Under the pieces are notes generated by a model. That model made no database searches. It had not been told where the DNA came from and saw only the letters and a program-made list of their open reading frames with translations. Positions 36,571-56,566 of a stretch of 64,000 nucleotides of DNA are shown here, one piece after another. This DNA comes from Maylandia zebra (taxonomy: Eukaryota; Chordata; Actinopteri; Cichliformes; Cichlidae), in NCBI RefSeq assembly GCF_041146795.1, contig NC_135172.1, positions 35,139,623-35,203,622 on the forward strand, written 5' to 3'. Both the position numbers and the translations under genes were made by a program. The first letter of the stretch is position 1; the number at the start of each line of letters is the position of its first letter.

Positions 36571-37441
36571 GGATTACACGGTGGTCTTTTCCTGTTTCAC
36601 ATGTTAGGCTATGACATCTCTATTTTTGGTAATTCCACGCCAGGGAAACCCAAACAAAACACGCATTAAGAGGCTCTAATGTCTGCATCTCAATCTCGCG
36701 GCCCATGTCACCCCTACTTGCGGCCGCATAATCACGTGAATAAATATTTTTAAAAAGTTATTCACAAAAATGATTTAATATGAAGGCAATAGGCAGAGTG
36801 TTACAGGCATAGCCCTAAATAATGTAGCCTGATGGGCAGTGTAGTGCGTGCTGCAGGGAGAATGGACTGCCATACCCGTGCGTGTGTGAGCGCGAGGAAG
36901 GGAGAGAAAAACTGAAGTGGAAAGTCAGAGTTGTCACCGAGCAGAATCGGGAGATGGAAGCATGTAAATGTAATAATAACCACTGCAGCCAAAAAGAGTG
37001 CCTGACGAGCCCAGTTGTAAGTAAGCTGTTAAGACTCGACTGTACACTGTGTTCTGTTTTCCTTCGAAGCAACCTTTCAACGCCTCTCTCTGTCTCGCTA
37101 GCAAAGTTGACCCAGACAAGTTAAGGGTAGCTAGTTTTCGGCTACAAGCCCGCCAGAAGTCTCTTTACGACGGCTCGGAGCCGCAAACCTGTTTTATATA
37201 CACGTGAATAGTTTTCAGAGATCGCTGCAAAAAGTGCAGCCTTACCTAATGTCCACCCTGTTACTCATTTTATATTAAGATTTAAAAATCTAGTTGGTAT
37301 TGGTATGGTGAGTAACCTTCAGTAATAGTAATAAATCACACAGCAATAGTACATTCATGTAGTTGTAAAAAGCATGATAATATATTAAGTAATCCAAAGT
37401 ATTCAGAATACATTATACCCTTTGGCTCTGGTCCTGACAAC

Positions 37442-38001
37442 CAGTAGCGGTTTTTAATACGGGCGGTTGCCCGGGGCGGCATCGTTACATACAGCATACA
37501 TACCGCTACATACAGTCCAGTATATAGAGAGACGAGACGACGAGACTCCAGTTACAGCAGTGCAAGTAAACAAACAATAAATATAAGAAGAGTAAAAAAG
37601 TAAATATACACTTTACAACTAGGGATAAAGGGACCAATAACAATTTAAAATTTATAGTTTGATGATTTAAAGTCTCACACACAACCTGTCGAAAGGGCAG
37701 GCGGCCGGCTGCTTCCAGAGCACATTTCATTCATAATGTTGTCAGTCCAAGCCCATTATGTATTCATGATTTGAATCCTGGGTTGTGCGAAATCCCAGAC
37801 ATAAACCCTAGACAAAGTGAATCTGTGAACTAAGGTGTAGGTCTATTAGGTTATGTTGTGGTGATGCTCGGGTTGGGGAATGGGTGTTCGTACTGGAGTG
37901 CAAAATTAAAACCAAGATGGACAAGAAAAGTTCAAAGCCATCAAGTCCTCAGCTTAGAAAAAATAGAAAAGAAGAGGAGGAGAAACAAGCAAAAGATACA
38001 G
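37442..38001 (+). mobile_element. 5' fragment of an hAT-like transposon
   Basis: It begins CAGTAGCGGTTTTTAATACG, a terminal-repeat style known from fish hAT elements. After it comes an ATG at 37917 with MDKKSSKPSSPQLRKNRKEE ending in a GT donor at 38002. The Lys/Ser-rich start resembles the first exon of hAT transposases related to ZMYM1-like proteins. The rest of the transposase is missing. Family assignment is from memory. Confidence 0.45.
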
Positions 38002-38435
38002 GTAAGCAGATGTGTCATTGGATAATGGCAGGACATGTAGCCTGAAACTATCAGAATCAGAATACTTTATTAACCCCTAAGGAAATGATGTGGGTTACAG
38101 TTGCTCCAAGAAGAAATGGTAAAAAAAAAAAAGCAACAGTAACAGACTAAACTCCAAACATACATCTGTCATGACTTTAAAAAATAAAAACTGGATGTAC
38201 AAGTTTTCATTTTTTTATATCACCAATAATATTTGGCTCAGTGCTAAGTGCCTTAGCAAGATGCACCTCAACCAAACACTTTTGGTAGCCATCAACAAGC
38301 TTCTAGTACAATTATTGTTGGATATTTGACCACTCTTCTTGGCAGAATTGGAGTTCATTTAAACTGGTTGGTTTCCTGGCACAGATCCATTTTCAACAGT
38401 GTTGAGAACTTTGGGAAGGCCATTCAAGGAGCTTT

Positions 38436-38615
38436 AGAATAGAATAGATTTTTATTGTCACTGCTACAAGAACAATGACACACAGTTTGGCATCTTTCCA
38501 TTGTGTGAAATACACAATAACGTAACATTTACACAAGAAAGATATGTATAAGTTATACATACAAATGCATACATACGGATACACCCACCCATACATACAT
38601 ACATACACACACGCA

Positions 38616-38674
<59 letters not shown>

Positions 38675-38795
38675 TATATATATAACATCCATGAGTCTTG
38701 TCAGTGCAGTTAACCTTCAATCAGGTTGGAGGTAGGGCATGTTTGACAGCCTGTGGGTAGAAGCTTCTGTTGAGTCTATTTTTTGCCTTTATGTT
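38436..38795 (-). mobile_element. 3' end of an L2-like LINE inserted in Tc1
   Basis: On the minus strand NRLNRSFYPQAVKH resembles the last residues of L2-like LINE proteins. After it come a (CA)n/(AT)n stretch and the tail ACAATAAAAATCTATTCTAT. The LINE at 46.4-47.15 kb ends with a very similar tail (ACAATAAAGGGCTATTCTAA), so both belong to related families. Confidence 0.65.
38604..38665. repeat. (CA)n microsatellite within the LINE tail
   Basis: About 30 CA units with a few GC interruptions at the left side; AT repeats follow to about 38680. Confidence 0.97.
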
Positions 38796-39956
38796 TATTG
38801 CCTGCTTTATCCATTCCTGCACCAGTTTCGATGTGTGTTTGGGATCAGTGTCCAGTTGAAACACCCAACTGTGTCCAAGTTTGAACTGTGTAGCTATTGA
38901 TCTGAGTGAAATTGAAGAATTTGGAGGTTTTCCTCTTTCTTCATTATTATCAACTGTTCCCAATTGAACAGTCTTGACTATTAGAAGAACTAAATTATAT
39001 AAGGTAAGGGCCACAATTCTGATTAAAAAAAAAATCCTCATATTGTATTGCAAATTAAGAAAAATCTGACAATTTCAAAGATTTGGAAACATTTAAAAAC
39101 TCACTCTTCACTGGCGTTCAACAGCTTCTAGACTGCAATGAAGTGCTCTCCTGGATAACCGCAGGAAATTATTTGGAAATTCACAAAATAATTACTTCTC
39201 ATAGGAAACGGTAAGTACAAACCCCACAAACAATTTTTCATTCATTAAATTTGAATTTAATTGCATAATTGCTGTATATCAGGTAAAAATAACAAGGTGG
39301 GGTTTACTAGGAGTGTTCTTAAAGTCTGACTTTCATCTTTTAACACACTGTCACCAAATACAAGGAGCATTCAATAAACACAAATTACAAAGTTTATTTA
39401 GTTCACTGCTTTCATTTTATTTCTCATTGATACATATTTTGATATTGAGAAAAAATGTTCACTTGCATTAAATACTATTATTGTTTCATGATACAGACAA
39501 AGATAAGTCTTAGTATAGTGTTTATGAAAATACTGTACATGGCACTGGCCCATGTGGTAAGAAAGCATTCAAATACCTCTCTGCATAAGAACAGTGACAT
39601 TACCTATGAGCATTTAGCCAAAGAAGTTATCTGAAACAATCTGTGCTCCTTGATATGGCTTTGGCAGTTCATCTTCTGTAAAACATAAAGTCTTTGGGTG
39701 TGCTTTATTCAGTTGTAACTCTTCTAGAAAATGCATGGCAGAGTGCCTCTTCAGTAGTTTTTTTTTTCAATACCTATTGCTTTGCTTTACTAATTGTGGC
39801 CCTTTTAAGTCAGGAGTGTACCTCCACCCTACATATTCCACATGTACAAGGACTGATCCCCCAAGCTCAGTTACTGTGTATACTGTTTAAGACATCACCT
39901 GTGGTGTACACACAATGGTTGGCAATACTGCAGTGTAGGTGCAATGTGTGCAGGGC

Positions 39957-40316
39957 TTTTTACTAACTTGATTTCCATGGAGTCCAGAAAACATGAGTAT
40001 GGTGGCGGGGTGCGGTTTGTGGCGCAGCGGCAGGGGAGGGGTGGGGCAGAGGGTTCCGGGGCAGTGCCAGGGGAGCCTGACTGGCACTGTTGCCAGTCAT
40101 CAGCTAATCGTGACCTCCCTTATTTACATAGTAGGACGTTGGGACCGGCAGTGTGAAGCAGAGAGAGAAATCAGAGGGACGCAGACGGAGGAAAGGGCAC
40201 TGTAAAGTGTGACCACTAAATCACTAATTGTGAGAATAAACAGGGTTTGCACAGTTGAAACTGAGAGACTGGAGTTGTGTGGTGTGTTTCCCGTGACCAC
40301 TGTGTTACAGTTTGTT
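39957..40316 (+). mobile_element. possible solo LTR of a Gypsy-like element
   Basis: The stretch has a GC-rich first half, AATAAACAGGG near 40235, and an end of the form GTGACCACTGTGTTACA. This order (promoter part, AATAAA, then a short unique end with ...ACA) is like LTRs of fish Gypsy elements as I remember them. I see no clear left border, target duplication or primer-binding site. Confidence 0.35.
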
Positions 40317-42392
40317 CAACTTGCATTGAGTGTTTGTGTCTATTGTTTGTGTAATTGTGATTAGCAGAAGTTTCCACTTGCTGGTAAGAAAAGATGTGAA
40401 GACAGGTCTGTCTGTCCAAAGGATTGTACAACCGGCTTTGTTCAAGTCAAATGGAACCTTGATGTTACCGCAGGCTCAAGAGGAAGTGTTAACGATGCAC
40501 CCACAAGGCTGTGAAGAATGTATCCTAAAGACACCACAGGCTACACCAGCCCAGCCAGTTTCAGAGGACTCAGGTGATGTGAGCTTTGTGTCGCTGGGTT
40601 GTGTTTTCGGTCAGCTATCTGCACAGTGGCACATCCGTGGCCTTAGGGGCCTTCTATTTGACCTGCATCCCTTTACCCGCCTCTGTATCGTCCTGCAAAG
40701 AGTTTAGGTTGAGTGACCCTCATCATTGTGGTCATCAGGTCTGTATCTTAGCAACATTTATCATCTCCTTTCACAGAGGCTGAGGCTTTAGGCCTGGCCT
40801 CTGAGTTTCCAGCCACAGCGTTGCCGAAGGCTCTTGATCAAACAGGGTGGTGTGTTCGTATGACTACATAGTAGTTCAAGCAAAGTTGAAACAGAGAGTT
40901 CAATGTGAGACAGGTGGATTCCCTCATCTGCACAGCCCCTGACATTCTCCAGTTTCTACAAGTTCCTGTTAGCTTTGAGGGGACTGATTGCAGCCATGAA
41001 AACAACCTTTGCTGGTCGTCATAAACTAGCACCTGTATTGCCTGGTTGCCAAAAGTGCTCGTAGTGTTATGCTGTGCTGTCCTGCCATGGGATTTGGAGG
41101 TAATGGTTTTGTGTGCATGCTGGTTGTGGTGTCAGCTGTGAGAACGTCAGACCTTTCAGCACACAGGTAGTGTTGCAGCTGGCTGCCAGATTATGCAGGC
41201 GGTGCTTTACACAAAACCTCCATTTCACTTTAAGGCCTTGTTTTCAAGATGTATCTTTTTCAGACTTGTGCTCAGAGATCAGTAGGTGAACTACTCGTTG
41301 GTAATAGACCAGACTGCCTGGGAAAACCTGTCACTGGATTGTGGAGGTGACCTACTATTCATTTAAATGGGCAGTCCAGGACCTGCAGAATGCATGTCTT
41401 CCCTTTAGGAGTTCTCCCACCTCATGTGCTTTATTGCAGGATGTGTTTCTCACAGAAATTTTTTACAGGAGCCTTTTGGACGAACTTGTCTACTTTTACC
41501 AGATTTGACTGCTAAAAGTGACTTAATTGAAAAACACATGCTAGATTCTGTAGCACATGGCTCACATATGGTTGAGAATGATGTTGTTTTTTCACTGTAG
41601 CCAAGTGGCTTTCCTTACATTTGCAAGTAGGCGTAGTGCTTGGGAGAGGCAGCTAACCTTTGGTAGCATCTTGGATCAAAACCATGAGCATATGCTTATG
41701 TGTAGAAGAACTCTACAATCACACTAGTACTCAGCTGCCATTTTGTGCTACATTTGCTTCGTTTCCTAACTGTGTTTGTTACAGAGTCCTCATATACATG
41801 GAAAATGGGTGGAGAGAGAGCCTTGATACATAAGAGAACAGTTAGTTACTTTGTAATCTAGGTTCTCTGACTCTGTAGCCAATCAGTGATGTCTCTTAAA
41901 GAGTATCCCCATGGAGATCAGACCCCTTACATGTAAAATATGTGGGACTGGGAGACCCTGTAAGTCTCTCTACTTAGAGAGAATTGAGGAAATTGGATCA
42001 GCCCTCCATCTTCTCTAAGTACCACCTGAAAGAAAAAAAATAATGTTGTAGCAATATAATATGGTTTTCAAGATCGACTATACCTTTTACCTGTTCTCAG
42101 TCAAGTTCATGCAAATCCTCATATGTCCAGGTCACTCCAGCAGCAAAATGTCAGTCTGTTAGCTTTCACACATCTGCTGACATGCATTGCAAAGCAATTA
42201 CAGATCACATGTCACCCAAATGTCAGAATTTCAAACAGATTACTGTATATATAACATACAGTATATATGTCGATTTCTCTCATCCTTATCTTCAAAATTC
42301 AAGACTTACATTCTCTTGTATCATTTAAAAGCCTGTCGACCCATGCACTTCCAACAGCTTGCAGGTAAAAAGCACCACAGTTTCTCCTTTTG

Positions 42393-51792
<9,400 letters not shown>

Positions 51793-51999
51793 GACTGGTC
51801 ACCAGTCAGAGTTAGCTGATAAGATACAGGGGCACCAGTTCAGTATCCACAGCCTGACACAGAACAGTATGTCTGTTTATCTGTGAATACCTCAAACTTT
51901 CATTTGTACAACAAACTATTCAGTTATCAAAATTAAGTTTTGTTAATGAGAGCATTGCAACCCATTAGGGTCAGTAAACTGAAGCTTATGGGCTGCAAA

Positions 52000-54300
52000 G
52001 AAAGAGACCAAAAACAATCGAGAAAATTATTAAAACTGACTGCAAACAGTTGTTATCTGGTTGGCGGGTTTTGCAGAGGCAGCAAATGTAATATTAAGCA
52101 GAAACAGGGGCACAGCGCAGGACCCTGGACCCCAATCATAACCAGTCTCTGTGGGCCCCCTTTCTTTCTTGATCTGTATCTTTCAGTGTAGCTAATAATT
52201 AACTGTTCATATTCTGCATTTGATTAAAAAACACAAAAAACAAAACTATGATATGTCCAATAGTCTGCCCACCTTAAAATCTCCCCATGTTTGGATCCTC
52301 ATCTCATAACATACTGTAGCCTGTATAAGCCTCTTAACCTTCTTACAGCCTAACACTGTTTTCAGCCTGTTTAGTGCTAAGGTACATTAGAGGTCTACCC
52401 AGATCACTGAGACACACTAGAAGTTGTAACAATGTGAGTATCCTGATAATTGTGAAAGTTTAAATAAGTCTCCCAGCTTCCGCTAAGGAGCTCTTTTGGA
52501 AGAAAGCGAAAATACCTTGTGTGGGGCCAGTGACTGTAATAAAGGGGGGCCTCATGTCCTTGCAGTGATTGGTCTGTTGAATAGACGTGGTAGTGGTGGA
52601 GCTTCTGTGATTAGTCACACCAGAGGGCGTTTCCACATAGTGAGAAATAACTACAATTACAGTCCTTTGGTTGTGTAGGCTGAATAACAGAATAATGAAA
52701 TCCATTCAATTTAATGATATATGTGATAAAATAATATATAACAGCCACTTTCTGTTGGTATTTATTTCACGTTTAAAGCAGAAGTTAAATATATCATATA
52801 AGGAAGTCTACTGTTTTTGCAGATATATATCGGGTGGTTTTGGAACATATGACAATCTTTGTGGGTGTACAAAGAGGTGCTGGTGTACAGCAAACAGCAA
52901 AAGCTGAATAAACGCACCCATAAAAGTGTCTACATAATTTTCTTTTTTAAATAAGAAGCAGTGTCACTGTGGTATTTTAAAAATGCTGTTTCATCAGCCT
53001 GAAAATCTCACTGTCTAATTGCTGAGAGTCACTGGTCCAGCATATCACGAAGACACTTGGCATTAGTGTGGCTAAGCTTTCAGTTGAAACTATTCTGGAT
53101 AGAAATGATTGTTTGGAATAACTCTGAGTTGCCGTGATGTGACCTCAGTTTGTGTTACATTTGGAGAGGGGCCTGGGGCTGCTTCACTCACTCTGACTGT
53201 TTCTGAAATGAAAGGCCATGTGTTTCATACTGTTGGTTGTAAGTTGTACTGGGTCATTTTGGTAGATGTCACATCTGAAACTGGCTCACTGTCTTTAACA
53301 ATTGCTAAACCATCCTAAGCCTGTTATCTGTGCTCTGCTAACCTTTGTTAACAGCTGACTCCCCTCACTTTGCCTTCCCTCCTTTGTTGATTCATGCCAT
53401 TAGCTGTCACTTAGATACAATAAATTAGTGGTGTAAAAGCGAGGCCAAGGAGGTCAGCTTCATTTGTATAAGGTGAATGTAGCACCTCTACACCTCTAGT
53501 AGAGCCTCCACTATTTTTGAGAAATCAAAATTCAGTCACCAAGCTGATGCATTCAGGCAATTTAACTATGACTAATTTACTTACGGATGAAACACAGCAA
53601 AGGAAAAACAAACATTTCATTCCAAGCTAGAAAAGGCTCCTCCTGCCACCGAAGAGCTTTAACCCAAAACTAGATGCCCCTGAGCAGAGATAACACGAGG
53701 AGGAAGCTTCCGATGTAAACTCACTATTTTGCAGTTTTAAACCTCAAATTTATTTATTTTTATTTTTTTTGTGTGTGTGTGTGCATTGTATCTGTTGATA
53801 ACAGGCAGCCGTCACAGTTTTGTTTACAAAGCCTTGATGATAGGTAGAGATTACATCTGGCAGGGTTAAACTGGGTGTACTGTAGCTGTTACATAGTGTT
53901 CCTGTTATAAAACACCATTTGAAATGAATAGAGTTGAACGCTATTATTCATAGTGGATGTGTAGTCGATTCAGAGTGTGTATTGTAGTTGAGTTTGCAGC
54001 ACAGGACGTAGTGTGAGTTGTGTAAGGCGCTGTTACTGTGCCCACCCTGTTAATCTGATAGGCTACGATTAGCCTATTTTGAAAAATGAATGCAAGCAGC
54101 AGGGCATGTGGGCATCGAGTGGAACGTTTACTAAATTTGTAACCTAATACTGATGTGTTCGAACACTCTCCAGTAACTGAGTTACTGGTTATTACCGGTA
54201 AACTGGGAATGCCATGAAATACCCCGGCTCACATGTTCATCCACATACACAACAGCATTTTATCCTTTAAATACATGACAACACCTTTCACTTGATCCTC
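52000..54300. other. presumed 5' intron of the carrier gene
   Basis: I see no coding exon, RNA gene or recognisable repeat apart from a short GT run near 53771-53785. The open frames in it lack known domains. Confidence 0.5.
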
Positions 54301-54366
54301 ACAGCGTTACGCACGCTGTTACGGTCTAATTATAACATCTACGAGACCATTTTGAGGCGCACTCAC

Positions 54367-54690
54367 AGTGTGTTTATCTGCAGACCGACTCGCCGCCCAT
54401 GCTCGGGCGGATGCGGAGGATCAGGACGCAGGAGAAACCGGCAGGTCCGCTCAATCCTAAAACAGCACTGGAAACCACACAAGCGGGCTCCCCTTGGCTT
54501 CAGCGGGTCTCCGTGTTCTGCGGCGCTTGGCGCTGCGTCTTGCAGATTTCTCAGACACTCTTGTTGAGGAAGCAGGAAGCGACCGAAACACGCAGTCGTC
54601 CTCCTCCTGCTGCTGCTGAAGCCTTCTGGTGGAGAAGTGTCCGATCCGTGTGTGTCCGCAGTGTACTCAGAGTGTGAAGCCGGCAATTTA
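54367..54690 (-). other. probable non-coding first exon and CpG-rich promoter of the carrier gene
   Basis: A GC-rich block in AT-rich surroundings ends on the minus strand at a strong donor, ACT|gtgagtgc (54366-54361). An acceptor (ttatcag) lies about 30 nt upstream of the carrier ATG. Open frames of about 92-112 aa run through the block on both strands without any known domain, as expected by chance in GC-rich DNA, so I take it as 5' UTR rather than coding. Confidence 0.45.
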
Positions 54691-54829
54691 TTTTGCGTCA
54701 ATAAAAAGAATTATTAATTGTTTACGACAAGGACTTCTCACATGACATCAGCTAGAGCCCCTGGGCCAGATTCTAAATAAATACTAAGATCATCAGTCCA
54801 TGGTTCCCTAATGCTTATAACAGGCTAAT

Positions 54830-54960
54830 ACATTTAGGTCCATAAGTATTTGGACAGTGACAGTGTTCTTAGTTTTGCCTCTGTTCACCACCACAGTGGC
54901 CTTTCAAACAGCCATGCTGTAATTAAAGTACAAATTCCTTATATTTAAAGTTATGTTAAT
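54830..54960. mobile_element. Tc1 terminal fragment
   Basis: TTTAGGTCCATAAGTATTTG, then GACAGTGACA, is the end of the same Tc1 family whose degenerate ends flank the element at 5978-7380. No transposase is left. The rest of 54.7-56.4 kb shows no gene. Confidence 0.65.
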
Positions 54961-56460
54961 TTGTCCCTTTACTATTGAGCAATATGATTAAAAATGGCGG
55001 CACTTCCTAAACAGTTAATGCAGTACTTTTGTGAAATCCCTTGACTTAAAGCTGAAAGCCTGCACAGAATTGTATATCACTGAAAAACATTCTGCTAAAT
55101 GAGCTTCTTTACCTTCAATGTACTTTGCGAACGGTTTTTAAAGGCTGGACACTTTCGTGCATGCTGGATTTTAACTATACTAGTTTGACTTTTTAAAAAT
55201 ACTTTGAGTATTCACGTGCATAACCACTCTCTGTTTATTTTAACACAGTATATTACCTAAAATTATTCAAGGTATTTCAACAATTCCGCTGTTGGGCACA
55301 AGGTGTCCCCTTCTTCGTTATTTTCAGTGTGTTTGGAGGTTTCAAGTTTCCAAATCACACGTGACTGGCTTCCACACTAGTTATGTCACAAAATTCCTGC
55401 TTCTTCCCTGCAGCTCTTGAAGATGAGCACGGAGATTTTATAACCTATCACAGCTGGCAAAAGCATAAGGTCGAAGGAAAAAAAGGAATCACTAACATGT
55501 AGAGAGGATATTCATGCATGTTCAAGTCATTAATTTAAACAGTGAAGATAACCGAATGCACTGATATGTATTCATAAATGATATTTCTCTCCAGGTGAGA
55601 CAGGAACATCAATGAACAAGAACACAGCTGGGGATCTTTCTGAGTATCTCAGATAATTTGGGATTTTCCTCACAGCGTCTAATGAAACACCAGTATTTAA
55701 AAATTAGTTGACTCATGTGTGCAAATGTTTAACCAACCAGTGTCATCTTTTCATTCAGGAGGAGCACGACATAATCTGCAGGCCTCCCATACGTCACATT
55801 ATTCAAACAATGGAAGTTATGATTCAACAGAAGCATTTTTGTCTCTATGTGTCTCTGATTTGATTTTTACAAATTTACAGTAATATGGAGTCGATCAGAA
55901 TTTGGCACAAAGTTTTAGCTCTCTTTTTAACATTATTTGCAGTGACATACAGATGAGCACTGTCTGCAGAGAGCCACATAAGAGGGTTATAAAACAGCCA
56001 ACTAACAAATTAGAAATGGAGAAGAAAAGCTGAACCTTATTTAATGATTTTGCCAGATGTTCCTCTAATTTTGTCCACCAGCTTGTCCATCATCATCTCC
56101 GGCCTGCAGATCTCAGACATTCTCCAGCGATGAGTGGTTGTGCCTGTCCACCTGCTCCTCCCTCATCACTTTATTCTTCTGTGATATAACTCTGCAGCCC
56201 ACTCTGTGTTTCGTTTATGACACACTTTTAAGATGACAGGTGTACCCTGACCACTCATGTACACTCACACATGTGATTTTCCTACTATTATATTATATAT
56301 TGACTGTGTTTGTATCTCTTGTTGACAGGACTACATGGCCTTTGAGCACGTATACAGCCTCTCATTCAACGGTTTTAATCTCTATTCACTTCCCATCTCC
56401 ACACCTGCTGTTCTAATCGAAGCAGATTGACAGATCAGATAGCACACGGGCGGACTGCTG

Positions 56461-56468
56461 TATATAAG
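56461..56468 (+). promoter_or_regulatory. TATA box of the RGS gene
   Basis: TATATAAG lies about 105 bp upstream of the ATG, placing the transcription start near 56490-56495. Confidence 0.65.
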
Positions 56469-56566
56469 AGCAGCACGCTTTAGTCCAGGAGACTGGCTCA
56501 GAATAATTCTTCAAATACAGCTCGGTTAATTTTCCCTTTGCAGATCATTTAATACTAGCAGCTTCA

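Larger units (their letters stand above)
38225..39060 (-). mobile_element. Tc1 transposon remnant split by a LINE insertion
   Basis: Two Tc1 transposase pieces read on the minus strand: VFQLDTDPKHTSKLVQEWIK near 38870-38805, and LLEWPSQS near 38432-38409 with LQFCQEEWSNI further down. In an intact Tc1 these lie side by side. Between them sits a LINE end (next entry). The element is dead, with missing termini and stops. Confidence 0.75.
36060..42392. other. repeat-rich intergenic region between khsrp and the carrier gene
   Basis: After the khsrp promoter (about 35912-36070) I find only mobile-element debris: hAT-like pieces, a Tc1 split by a LINE, microsatellites and a possible LTR, listed separately. 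The 40.3-42.3 kb part gives no family I recognise, apart from the expected 3' UTR of the carrier gene just below 42393. Short open frames here show no codon pattern or known domain. Confidence 0.6.

Noticed and set aside
38464-38692. Cys/Val-repeat open frame
   Set aside because: Translation of a (GT)n microsatellite; no protein is expected.
40330-40707. 125-codon plus-strand open frame in the intergenic repeat region
   Set aside because: Begins next to a possible LTR and has no domain I recognise; it could be the remnant of an internal part of a retroelement, but I cannot support a call.
54363-54701. 112-codon minus-strand open frame (and a 92-codon frame on the plus strand)
   Set aside because: Both lie in a GC-rich block where stop codons are rare, have no known domain, and a splice donor cuts the minus-strand frame. 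Treated as a non-coding first exon.
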